From Volvox africanus (lineage: Eukaryota; Chlorophyta; Chlorophyceae; Chlamydomonadales; Volvocaceae), in contig BSDZ01000010.1 in the NCBI GenBank assembly GCA_030268105.1, positions 2,270,001-2,334,000 of the forward strand: DNA of 64,000 bases. Direction: 5' to 3'. The notes beneath the pieces are model-generated. The model saw only the letters and a list, made by a program, of their open reading frames with translations. It made no database searches and was not told where the DNA came from. Shown here in pieces: positions 34,542-46,954 of the stretch (within the stretch, counting starts at the first letter, position 1; every line of letters starts with the position of its first letter). A program made the position numbers and the translations under genes.

Positions 34542-37500
34542 CGAGAATGGCACATCGCGACGAGAAAGCCTAGTCGTGTTAGTGGCGCCTTGGCACGGAG
34601 TCGGTCGGCTGCCGACTATGTCCTATTCGAATAAATACATGAAAGTTAGAACAATAGAGAGGGCATTCAGGAAGGAGCTGAAGATCTGTAGCATTGACGG
34701 ATTGGATGCACAGGCATCAAGGTGGAGAGTTGGCGGCGAGGTGGCGCTGGCGCTTGTTGACGCACCACCTCTTTCCCATGTGGCCCATTGGATGTAGATA
34801 GGAAAACAACGAGACGGATTGCATGCCTGATCAGGACAGGACGCACATTATGAATGTGTCCTAAACAAGCACTATTGATACTGCCCTATAGAAACGGCGC
34901 TCAGCGGCGCGCTGCTGTGGCTGCTGCTGCCCGTGACCAAATTGTTTGGTCATGTGCATATGAGGAAGACGCTTCCGAGATATACGGTACACTTATACAA
35001 CCACCAACTCAACCTTCTCAACAACGCTGGCTCCAAATCCGAGTGCCCGCTTAGAGGGCGATTTGGCGCTTGGGATGGTTTGGTTGCAATCATAATGAGT
35101 TTGGGAAAGTAGGTCAGAGCAGGGAGGTGATTGTGACTTCTTTGTCGGGAGAGACCTTACCAACCCTCTAATGGCGAAGGACGTGAAGATCTGCCCGCGG
35201 TCCGGCCCGGCGTCGGTTCGCGGTTGGCGCATTTGCTCCCCCCCCCCGCTGTCTCAGCGCTGTCTGTTCATATATTTTGAATCCGATTCAAACCAAATCT
35301 ACTGCGCGGCGAAACGGCATGCACGCAGGGAAGCGGACAGCGCGAAACACCGCAACCGTGTCATGTCGTAACCGTTACCAAGGTACAGATTTAAATCTCA
35401 TTTACGGCCGGCTACCCGCGTCATCCAAGCGAACCACGGGGTCCGGTCGAAGATGCATGCAGCTACTGTGCAGGTGCACGGTTTATTGACGAGACGGATA
35501 GCGATGAGGTGATGTGATGGAGAGGGGGGGAAAAATGCAGTGTTTCCTTAACAGTTTCATGTTAGCTGGGAAGGCCGCGTGAGGACGAAGCGGATGGCAG
35601 GAGGGGGGTTTTTGGTGTCCTGCACAGGAGGCTGCAGAGCATGGGCTGGTGGCCTCGGTGTATTGGAGGCCATGACCTCAGTTCTCATATGTGCGGTGCC
35701 TCTTTATCACAGTTGCTTTGGTGCCCTCGCGCGAAGCGGAGGGCGTGACTGTATATGTTTTATCGTTTCAATTTACCGAAACACTGTCTATATGCAGTAC
35801 AGTTTGATTATAAGGGCTCCCCGTACGCGATGATACGTACCATTCAGCTATCAACTCAGTGTACGGCCCTCGCTTGCCTACATATGGATCTTTGGGACTT
35901 CCAAAGGTGTTTTTGCTTCTGTTGCTTCTGTTGTCGTGGCGCTGCTGTTCGGCGGGGCGGTGGTTATCTAGGGTTGTAAAGGCGCTGGTATAGGTTATTC
36001 TAAGGATGATGTTGATAGCGTTGAGCGGCTTAGTGAAAGCGGATGCGATCAGCGAGACTGCATATATGGGGATCGGGGCACACGCCCTGAATAATGTTAA
36101 ATGCTTACCTTTCATGTCCTTAAACGCAATTTGAAACAATCACGTTTTGGAGACTCATTTGGGAAGGGTTACTTCGCTACCTGTGCTAATGATTAAGTGA
36201 CGGCCGCCATCGACATTGCAGTGCCACACAAGAAACATAGACATACCGACGGACCGGCAGACGCACACCATGCGTTCCAGAAGCAGGGATGTTAAAAAGT
36301 GTTGCAGGAGTACAAATGCGGGTGTGTATATCCCACATCCCCCCTCCTACCAATCCCAGATGCATTGGTCATCCATACCCCTCATCGTGTCCCCCCAGAG
36401 GCCACTGATGTGGACCCTACACACGCTACAACCTATATGCACTCCTGTTATACTGCTTGATGGCGCACATGCCTTGATTGATCACTGCGATGGACACGCG
36501 CGTGGTGCATCTGCTTTAACCACGTGGTGCTTCCTTGTCATGAACGCCGCGCCGCCGCCCGAGAGAGGGTAAAAATGACCCAAGGGACGGGATACACCAG
36601 CTTCGACCGGACAGACATGTCGCCGCATTAGTGCTGCTCGAGCATGTGCACGACAAATGTAGTTCCAAATGCCCTTGGCCTCAGGAAAAGACTCCTCAGC
36701 GCGACGGTAGGAGTGCAGAGTGCTGTGTTTCAATGTGCGTGAAGGGTGCGTCCCTTCAGTATTATAAATACCACACACTGTCAGATGACAGGTTAGCACA
36801 TATCACGCCCCTTTCAAAACCCCAACCCATTCTTCACACTCCACCCAGTCGGCTGCGTGTTACTGGGTCGCGGCCCAGCAAGGTAATGGCGGCGGACGGG
36901 CCCAGTGCCGGCTCCTGCAAGTGTGCAATTGCGCTGTAACCTCCTAATGAATGCCCGCCCCAACTACGTCTCCCTCCTGCACATGGCCCAACGCGGAAAG
37001 GGCAGAGCGGGGCCCCCATAACATTGCCGCTGATGTAATCCAATCCCCTATAGCTCTCGCTTTCCATCCCGGCTCTGCCTTATGCTCGCTCCCCTCACCC
37101 TGGTGTCACGGGGTGGTAGCAATCACAGCTTTCGTGGGCCCTGCGCCGCTTGAATTGCACACAACCAACAATCGGCCGAGCCATCCGTCTCTCTGCGGGC
37201 GGAGAACGAATCCCATTGCTCCTTCTCTGCGCGTGAGCTCTATCACCAAAGTATCAATCGCTGCCTAAAAGACAGAGACCGATTCCGGTGCAAGCGGTGC
37301 CCTTGTCAGACCAGCTTTTCACCATCCGTCCAACACACACAGAATTAAGACCACAGCTTTCCGGCTCCTGCCGGACAGCGTACAGATGGAAAGGATGTTT
37401 AACGGCCCCGGCAACTGCTTTGTGTACCAATCACGATTTGACCTCCCCCGACACCCTCCAGCACCGCCAATTCAACCACCGCCTCCTCCTCCTCACGTTG

Positions 37501-37713
37501 TTAAGCCCATGGAATATAAAGCCGCATCACCCAGCTACCGTATCCTGTTCTGCCACACGCGCCATCTCTTCATCAGGGCTCCAGACGCGCCAGGCGGCTC
37601 CTGCCCCTGAACACTTCAAAGACACGCTGCGTCCCCAAGTAGTCGGGGACGCCGCGGAGAGCAGGCTTCCCTTTTTTTGGCAGAGCGGCATACCACATAA
37701 GTACCCTGCCCCT
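34542..37713. other. Intergenic between hemerythrin-like gene and fumarase
   Basis: About 3.2 kb at the meeting point of two converging genes. Short frames exist, such as 34854-35054 and 36951-37268, but none shows a domain or phase-matched splice partners. The stretch is of mixed composition without long tandem repeats. The fumarase 3' UTR must begin at 37713 and run toward lower coordinates; no TTACA (TGTAA on the minus strand) was found close to it. Confidence 0.4.
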
Positions 37714-40700
37714 TCACGCCTGCCAGGCCTTGAAGAAGTCGTTGCCTTTATTGTCCACCACGACAAAGGCGGGGAAGTCCACCACGTCGATCTTCCAGAT
37801 GGCCTCCATACCCAGCTCCGGGTACTCGAGCACCTCCACCTTCTTAATGCAGTTCCGAGCCAAAATTGCCGCCGGACCGCCTGCGCGGTTGGGAGCGGTG
37901 GACGGGTGAGGTAAAGCAACAGGAGATATGTCGCACCATCGAGACAACGGGCAACCTTGGTTGAGCAAATACGATCACGCCCGATCGACCGACCGACCGA
38001 CGGATAGATGTACGCATTTAGATATAATAAAAACACAAACAGATCACAGTGGAACAGCCAGTTAAGTGCACAGAACCTTATTCGGGGTCACGAAACACAC
38101 ACGATCACGTGTTCACCCTACAACGCAGAGAACAATTCTTATCCCAAAATGCATCTTTGAAAACGCTGCTAATGGTTTTGAAGTGCCAATCCGCGCCCCG
38201 AGGCCCCGGTGAACCACCTAGCCAAGAAGACCCGAATAAATCCATTTCACTTATGAATCTAGGCTACACCACCGCCATCACATGCAACGTCGGCAGATAA
38301 GGTGACGTAGCAAGATCTGACCACAGCTGCAGGTGACGCACCAATGGAGCCCAGATAGAAACCGCCGTGCTTCTTGCATGCGTCCGTGACGACTTTGCTG
38401 CGATTGCCCTTGGCCAACGTCACGAGCGAGCCGCCCGCCGCCATGAAGGCGTCCACGTAGCTGTCCATACGGCCTGGTAACATGAGAGACGCAGCGAGGG
38501 TGCGGATACGGCCGAGAGTGGGATAATGGGAGGCGGGTCTGGGCAAGCTGCGAGGTGCAAGGCAGGAGGAAGTGATGGGTACGCGTGCACTGTACACCGT
38601 CAAGCCCGCAATAGGCGAATGCTGCGGGGGGATGTTCTCCGGGTGTCACACGCATGTGAGGAAACACTTGTAAATCTTCTTCCACCACTGCCATGGCAAA
38701 GCGTCGGCAACTACCTCCCAATTCGCAACGGTTGTCGGAAGAATATCAAACCCACGAACCGTTCACTATGCGACGGACAATTGCGCAATACAAAATACGA
38801 GTATTCCCTTTTCCCCTTCCCCGGCCCCTTTTTCCCCTTTCCCGTTTCTCCATGATCACCCACCCGCGGTGGTGGGTCCAAAGCTGCCGCTGGCGTAGCC
38901 CTGTGGCGTCTTGGCAGGCCCGGCGTAATAAATTATGTGGTCCTTGACGTACTGCGGCAAACCCTGACCAGCCTCCAGCCGCTCCTGCAGCTTAGCGTGC
39001 GCGATATCGCGAGCCACAATGAGCGTGCCGGTCAGGCTAAGGCGGGTGCGCACCGGGCAGGTGCTCAGCTGCTCCAGAATGGCGTTCATGGGTCGGTTCA
39101 GGTCAACCTGCGCGCTCAGAGCCGGGAAGCGATTTGATCCCTTTATTTGGGGGGCAACTTAGAGATTGGATATCTCTGACAGGAAGCATGTGGTATGAGA
39201 GTGGTATCATCACGGGTTCAGGACACAAACATTGCCTCTGCTGGACAGCCGAGGAATGCCGAGGAATGGGAGAAGAGCTAAGATAAGGGGCATGGGTGGG
39301 AGGGCAGTAAGCTGCCGCTCAGAGGGCATCGTGACAGCCGCAAGATGGAAACTATATGTGGCCATGAAGACTGCTAAAGCTTTAAAGAGAGAGAATTAGC
39401 TTCAGACGATAAATCGATATGATAATATAATGTAATGATAACAGTAATACCGTTTTAAGAAAATAATAGAATACCGGATAAATTCACGCGAGCCCTTCTC
39501 TTCCTCAAAATCCTGATGATCTAAGGTGCGGGGTCGCCTACCTTGACCACGTCAGCGCTGAGGGAGTCCTCGGTCACCTGAGAATGCGGGTCGGCGGAGG
39601 GAAGAGGCAGAGGTGATGCAATGTGACGTGATGTGATGTGATGCGATGTGCACGGAGGAGGGCTAGGGTTTGAAGGAACATAAGTTTATTTCTAATTAAT
39701 AAAATGTACATTGCATCATGTAAATCTCATTTGCCTAGTGGTGTAGTTGTGTCAGTCATGCACGGTTCCCCGGCCCTGGTCCTCCGCAGGGAGCATCCCC
39801 GTCTCGTCGAGACCGCCCGTCCACAGCGCCTTTCCCGACACCCCGCCGCCTAAACCGCACAACCTAACTGAACTGAAACCGCACAACTAACAATAACTTA
39901 ACTCCTATAACTCCAAACCCTGCACTCCCCGCCACTCACATCTGGGAGGTACTGGCCCGGGTTAGTCTCCAGCTGCTCGATGAAGATACCCTCCGACGTG
40001 ATCTTCCCCAGCGCCTGACGATCTGGGGACGTGCGGGGCGGCGGAAGTGGGTGGGAAAAGAAAGGCAGAACAACGAGGGCGAGCTGATGGAGGTAATACC
40101 AGCAAGATGATGGAGGTGGTCAGCTCAAAGCCGCTGTCACGTCAATACACCTTGTTCGAGTATGTGTGTGTATATGAGTGTTTATTTTTATATGTGAATG
40201 TGTGTAAATGTATGTGTGTGTATCTCCAAGGAGTCTGAGAAATCTGATGGGGCCAACGGGGCCGGTGAGAAGTGCACGCTAGGGACTCCCTCGTTGAGAA
40301 GAACAAGAGAGATGGTACCCCCCTCCCGTCCCGTGTACACCGCACAGAATAAACATTTGCAAACTAAGGATTAAATAAATATTGCACCCCAAGGTCTTTC
40401 GCCACGACCTTAGCTGCGGCGTCTATGCTCCTGCCAGACCTCTCCGTCCCCCATTTGAAGCTCTTGTTTGGCCACACACCCGTCATCACGTTATTGTCCT
40501 CCAGCCCCCTCCTTTGATCCCCCGGAATGGGGGCCGGACCGTGAGCCACGCACCGAATGCAGTCTTACTAGACAGCACGTTTCCGTTTCCGCTTCACACG
40601 ACATGTTCGGCAACCTTATCCTTCCCACCTACCTACCCCCTCTCTCCCTCACCTCTGTCTCACGTCGTCAGTTCAACTCTCTCCTCATCACGCCCTCCCC

Positions 40701-43700
40701 TCCGCACCTGCCGAGCAGGAAACACCCACGCCAACCGGGCACGACGCGCCGTGCCGAGGCAGCCGGATAACCCTTACATCGTGGCAAAAGTACTTGCCAC
40801 CGAACTGCGCTCCGATACCGAGCTCCCTCGTCATCGCGAGGACCTTCTCCTCCCAATCCAAGTCGCGGAAGGCCCGGCCGTAGGCGTTACCGCTCGTGGG
40901 AAGGCTGTCAAGGTATCTGGAGGGAAAATCAGGCGAGTGTGGGACCAGGTGGTCAGGGGAGCAGGTGGGCAGAGAAATAGGCCATATGCAGACGGGCTGA
41001 CACCGCAGGTTGGATTCATAGGGGAGTGTTCGCACAGCGGTGGATCCCTCTGGACCGGGGTCGGACCTCAGCGCATGTGACCTTGATGGACAGTGCAGCT
41101 CTGGCGGTGTAAGGGGTGAGACGGATATTGAGACGAACGATCCACGTATAAGAGAATCAGAAGGAGGAAAGAAGTAGTACCGCCGAGGGGGAGCGGGGCG
41201 CTTTTCTTATTAATAGGGTGGGGGGACGTGAGGCGCGGGTTTGGAGCTCGCGGTTAGCCTGTTATGTAGAATTATCCTGGTTTCAGGCCTTCCCCTCCCA
41301 GTCCTCCAAACCCCAAACCCCGTCCGCTGAAGCCCGAGGCCCGCCCTCCTGCTTCCTCTCCTCCATCTTCCCCCACCTCGTGCTGGCCAGCTTGACCACC
41401 TTGAGGTTTAGGTCCGCGCTGAGTCCTCCGATGACGATGGCCAGATGGTACGGGGGGCAGGCGGCGGTGCCCAGGCTCTTGATCTTATCCAGCAGGAAGG
41501 ACTTGAGCGCGGCCTCGTTGAGCAGGGCCTTGGTTTGCTGGTAGAGACTGGTCTTGTTGGCAGATCCACCTCCCTTGGCTGAGCGACAAGGAGAGAGGAG
41601 AGTGAAGGGGCGTGGGAATGGGAAAGAACGAGCAAGCATCGAAGAAGAGGTAGTGGGCAGCCAGCGACGTGCTGCGTGAGGGAGAGGGCGCGTGAAGGTC
41701 GTCCAAGATAGAGAGGCAAAAAGGTGCGGGCGTCCACCCCTTCATTTAAAACAAGTAAAAGACACTGTCCTTTCTGCCTTAACGTTCGCCCTAACCGCTT
41801 CTTCCTCGTCACCGACAGGAGCACATATACACGCATGCACACGAACACTCCCATACACAGATACATATACGTCCATGCACACACACACACACACACACAG
41901 AGACACACGAAGACAGAAAAGCGTCTCCTACCGATGAACAAAAAGTTGTAGGCGTTGCCCGGCGCCGCGAATAAGTCGATTTGCGCGGGCAGATTGTTGC
42001 CCGTGTTCTTTTCCGTAAACATATCCAGAGGAGCCACCTGGTGTTTGGGAGCGGGGAGGGTGACAGCCGGGTGCAATGCGAAGAGCGACCCGGCACCAAA
42101 CCCAATCAATAAATGCACCAGCATGGACGACGACATGAAGGGTGAGTCCAAAGCCCAAAGTCCCGAATCCGGGCGTACGGCGGAGCCTTTTACGGACCAC
42201 AGGATGGTTGGGTGACGCCAGATGCAGGGTAAGGGGGGCAGCAGCGGCAGCCTCGTGGAATTCAGTTCATTTCAATTCAGCTAACAGCTCGTTCAATCTC
42301 TCGAAGCTGGATTCAGCCCAGTCCCTATTCGTTCCACTTCACTCCAGTCCACCTGTGAGTAACGCAGGTTGGTTGCGGTGTAAGCCCGAAAGACACCCCG
42401 GCTGATGGCCTCCTCGTCGCGACCGTCCGTCCACACGTACTGCCCGCGCTTGCCGATGACGGTGGCCGTACCCGTATCCTGTGGGTAGAGGAACGGAGAA
42501 ACCGTGAGTTGTGTGCGTTTGGTTCTAGATGGAAGTGGTGGAGTGGTATGTTCGTGGCCCAACCAGAACCTCGGACCTGTAACGGGGGACCCAAATTGAG
42601 AAAATGCAGAGAGAAAAACGTTCGTGGGTTTTGAGGGGGGGAGATGGACGGGTAGGGGGATTCCTCACGTCGCAGAATGAGGAGGGAGCTCTCCGCCCCT
42701 TTCCCGTTAGCTGTTGCTAGTCAATCTCCTAAATTTGCTGAAACTGAAATAGCGTGGTTGATGGCAGATGCCGGGAAATCATTAGGGCTAATTTTTATCC
42801 CGCTAATTACAGGTTCAAGTGTAGCGGCTCTTATGTATGTTTTCTGGTGTAAGCCTTTATGAGCTCTCGCAAGAGGGGTAGGAATGATATCTGCAATGCC
42901 TGGATTTAGTTTTAAGAGTTAGATTAGCTTAGGTTTTTTCCAATATCCAAATTAGAGCTACCTGTAGCAGACAACTTTACAAAAGTAACATATTAATCTC
43001 CGTGATATTTACAATTTATTATCGGCATTACTATTTTAGTCAAGTTTGTGTTTTAGTTATTATCAATATTAAAATTAGGTTCAAAATAGTTTATCGTCAT
43101 GCCTCGGTCATTGAGGTACGGAGGTTAGTAATAAGCCCTTAGTAATAAGCCGAACACACCGTACCTGGCATCCCGGTAGGACGAAACCCGCGGCCACGTT
43201 TGCGTTTTTCAGCAGCTCCAGAGCCACGAAGCGATCGTTGGGTGACGCCTGCGGTTGTTTCCATTACTTTTATCGTTCCTGCTATCGTTGGCAGTTGGCA
43301 GTTGCAGCGGATCGGAAAATGTGAGGCGGCATGCACGGGGGGCCCCACGCGGAAAGTCAGTGGGTGCCCCTTCTCCCCGCACTCGGAGGACGTTTCCCAA
43401 TCTCCAGTTCATCCACCCGTAGAGGGCGGAAATCCCCCCCCTCACAAGTGCTTGCTTTTTTTACCGAGATTATCATGTGAAGACCGAAGCCAAATCCTAT
43501 TAGGATTCAAACCGCTGTACCTCCGGATCCTTGAGAATGTTGGCTAGCTGCTGCAGATGTCCCGGTCGCAGCAGGTGGGCGATGTCCCTCATGGCGGTGT
43601 CTGAAAGGAGTGTCAGAGCCTCACTGGACACCTACCAGGGAGGGGGAGAGGGGAAGAGAGGAAGCTCAAGTATAGGAAGGATAGAGGGGAGAGAGGGAGA

Positions 43701-44927
43701 GAGGGAGAGAGGGACAGGGAGGAAGCTTATGAGTAAAAATGCTGGATCTGGTGATCTTTCACCACGCGGAAGTGGGAGGGGGGCAAGGCGAATACACGAT
43801 ACACGGGATACAGGAGAGGGGAGGAGAGAGCGGGAAGTTAAAAGGGGAGGAGTGCGGGATGGCAAAATTACGGGGAACTGCAACTGAAGACGGGGAGACG
43901 GGAAGAGGGAGAGAAGGGGCAGAGAAAGGGACAAGGTAAACCTCTCAACGGCCGCTCTAGCATGCTCTGCGCGTAGCGCGTGCATGCGTGAGAACGGCCC
44001 TAACCGTTTCCCACGCCACAAGCTAAGGGACAACCGGCTGCAGCGCCCTCCAAATCCACTGCTCACCTGCGAGAAGGATGACGGCGGACACACGTGCCAG
44101 GCCGCCAAGGCCAAGAACCATGCAAGCAGGCGGACAGATAAAAAGGGCGGAAGCCAGATGTATCAGCAGCTAAAACGTATAGAGTGAGGGACATCAAATG
44201 CCAGGAAGGAGGGGGTCGGGGTAAGAGAGGGAGGGGGTGGGCAATTGAGATTATTACGAAAAACAAAACCGTAAAGGGTGAAAGGCAAGGGTGGGGAAGT
44301 GCGACTGGGTTTTGCTGTAGGCGTTTTTTTCCCTTCCTGCCGACGGGTGTTGATTGAAAGCTCCATATTAGATGCGTGTATTTTCGAAGGACGCAGGAAA
44401 TAGACCGTGCAAGGTCAAAGTTGACGTATCGAATACCCGTAAACCTGCCGAGCAAGGATGTAAAAAAAAGAGTGTGTGGCGCGGGTGTTGATAACATAAC
44501 GAAAGAAGATTACAGGTTCCCATGAAGGAAAAAAAATAAATGAGGGGAACGGTGGTTGTGGTTGTGATAGGAATGGAGGGCGATGTTTCGTGGTGTTGGC
44601 GCAGGTGTCCTCCGCAAGCGTTTACCACCCAGAACTCATTACCTCCAAAATCTCCTTTCCTGCGACCTCCCTCGTAGAGACATAATCTCCGGTGAGCTTG
44701 CGCCAGGGGACCTGTGCTTTTGACGTCTCCAGGAGCTCCTGATACACGAAATTAGAATTCGATGCGGTCGTTGATTTCCATCGGAGCTGAGGAGCTGGCA
44801 GAATGTTTGAGACCCCAGCGTTGGTTCCCTGCGAAACGCGAAATTGCAACTCAGATGGGAGTACCTTGAGACGAAAGGTATTGTAGTGCCGACAACCTGG
44901 CGCCTTACCAAAGTGGTTGGCTTGCAC
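37714..44927 (-). CDS. Fumarate hydratase, class I (iron-sulfur), probably mitochondrial
   Basis: Catalyses fumarate + water to malate in the citric acid cycle, using a [4Fe-4S] cluster. Exons (transcription order): 44927-44643, 43631-43521, 43248-43165, 42478-42353, 42037-41932, 41578-41377, 40916-40708, 40022-39940, 39577-39542, 39107-38864, 38473-38342, 37880-37714; every junction keeps frame, about 594 residues. Landmarks: [39 protein letters not shown] (Cys159), [30 protein letters not shown] (Cys278), [13 protein letters not shown] and GVSCSADRQ (Cys372), [62 protein letters not shown] and [13 protein letters not shown]. The spacings 159-278-372 match those of the cluster cysteines recalled for E. 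coli FumA (105-224-318). The leader before FVYQELLE includes LRWKSTT, mitochondria-like. An alternative start may lie upstream near 45000-45085. Both FH domains are complete. Confidence 0.93.
41875..41905 (+). repeat. (CA)n microsatellite
   Basis: A short CA run beginning about 30 bp past the fumarase exon that ends at 41932 (gene sense), inside the following intron. Confidence 0.8.
42680..43140. other. AT-rich insert with hydrophobic mini-ORF in a fumarase intron
   Basis: In the fumarase intron 42479-43164 the composition switches to AT-rich from about 42710 to 43120. On the plus strand, 42677-42862 is open and its second half uses A/T-ending codons to encode a hydrophobic segment ([18 protein letters not shown]) ahead of a TGA. 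This looks like organelle coding style, so a plastid or mitochondrial fragment moved to the nucleus is possible. No specific organelle gene was recognised. Confidence 0.4.
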
Positions 44928-46263
44928 AAAAGTGGCTGTGGAGAATCGCTAGGGGGTTTGTCAAGCAGGTCACCTTGTCCCGACATGAATCGAGCTGCAA
45001 TCCGCATCCGCACAGAAGTTGACGACGAGGATTTCGACCTTTGCTGTATTACTGATGGCATATGCTGGGCACCAGAAGGCGGCACACGGCTTTGGCTCTG
45101 GAATTGGGCGGGACGACGAGCGGGTCAATCACCGAAACTGAGTTGGACGTCTTAACCAACAAGCCTCACCCAAGATGACAGCGTGCCAATAACTCGTCGT
45201 GGCACGCTTGCTAGCGGCTTATTGAATAGCTCGCTTACTCCCGACATTCGTCGGGCGGCTGTCCGCATCCTTGCCAAGCCCACCATTGCAGATTCGTGTC
45301 CACAATTGATTGAATATACAGTAACAATTATGACTGTGCTTGAAGACTTAACAATTCAGCAAGTAAAGCTGAACCCTTCCGGCTTGCCTGAGCAATCTCA
45401 AAGAGCAATTGGCGTTCCGCAGACTCAAAGTAAAATTAAATATTATCACCAACTAACAGTTGCATTCGTTGCCGCAGGGACGGACCGCTAAAAAGGTCTG
45501 CACACGTGCAACGACATAACGGTAATGGGGTAAATGTGCGCACGTGGACTTGTGAAGTAAGGCTTCAAGGTAGTATCGTGATGGACGCTTTATAATAAGT
45601 CATGGTGTATTCTCTTAACGTACAGGCATCTATTTTTGACTAATGTAGGTGACGCAGCGAAGACCCGAAAAAAGCGAAGGGTGATGTGTTTCCAACAGCA
45701 CGAGAACTTTACAGAAAGCTGAATTGGAAATATTTAACAAAATTTTCTCCCCTATTCTGTATTCCATCATGATGCCGCAGTTGATTCGCACTGAGAGAAG
45801 CTGCGGCAGAATAGGTCACCCGGACACAAACATCGATTGAGTTTTCTTTCTGATTCTCTTTCCATTTTTGCTCATGATTTTGTGGATCCGGTCAATTGGC
45901 CTGCAACCGACCCCTTGAATTCGGCATGTGCGTTGACGGCTCAGCGCAATATATTTTCCATCGGAGATTGTGGCATATTAGCGACCATATCAGCATTCAT
46001 TGCATTAAAAATCAACTGACATTGCGGTGTCTGCATCATCAGGTTGCTGAACTTGAGCCCTTCGAAATAAGGCAAGGCGCGCAGCCTCTTGTTACCTTAC
46101 CCCCCGCAGTTTGGCGCTACGTTACACGGAGCATTCGCGATCCTTTACACCTAGATGTTAAGGCACCTTTCCTTCATCTATCATTCTGCAGGTCAGGGCT
46201 TCCCTTCATCATCTTCCTGACGCTGCCAGGCCCTGCGAGGCAACGACCATCTAGCAGCTCAGC
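44928..46263. other. Divergent spacer between fumarase and the ankyrin/F-box-like gene
   Basis: About 1.3 kb between two genes read in opposite directions. The minus-strand frame from 45085 down to about 44990 (MRIAARFMSGQG) looks like a mitochondrial presequence and may be an alternative first exon of the fumarase, but its natural donor (ACAAG|GTGACC) is in the wrong phase for the next exon. Plus-strand frames at 45183-45491 and 45837-46019 have no recognised content. Confidence 0.45.
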
Positions 46264-46923
46264 ATGGGTGGCATCGCTAGCACACCCGCGCACGCGCAGG
46301 CTATTTTAGCTGCTGATCAGCGACGTCAACGACAGATTTCTCGCGGAGAAAGCCATCGCCAGAGTCGCTTCTCTATCCCCGCATTTTTGAACTCCCGTCG
46401 CTCCCCTCTGAACTCCAGCAGCGCCAGCACCGCCGTTGCGGCAACGCAACCGCCGTTGCAACCAGTACCTCCGACAGCATCCAACGACCCGTCAGGGGTT
46501 TGGCTGACAGAACTTGTGGCCCAGTATGCGGGCTACCTTCCCCGAAACGAGGTGGCGTGTACACTCCGGCTGGTGTGTAAGTCCACAGCGGACCAGTTTC
46601 GAGGGCCACTATACACCACTGTACGGGCATGGGAACCCGTACCGCACCACTATTTCGTACGCTGCTGGGGTCCTACCAAGTTTAGCTCCAGGGACCCTCC
46701 CGCCGGGGCCGCCGTCGGCTGCAGCAGCGGTGGCGATGTCTCTGCCACCCCTGATGGCGGCCCCGGCCCCGGCGGCGGCGACGGCATTCTTGAGAGTGAT
46801 GTGCGATGCAGCAACGACGTACGACGTCTGACTTGTCTTCAACGTATAACGCTCTTGGTCCGCACGGCTGCCAGCGGCAGCATTGAAAATATTCAGGTAA
46901 GGCACCCGACAGTTAACATTTGA

Positions 46924-46954
<31 letters not shown>

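Noticed and set aside
40364..40549. Minus-strand open frame considered as a fumarase exon
   Set aside because: Joining it breaks phase or meets a stop; a direct join from 40708 to 40022 gives [12 protein letters not shown], the expected family continuity.
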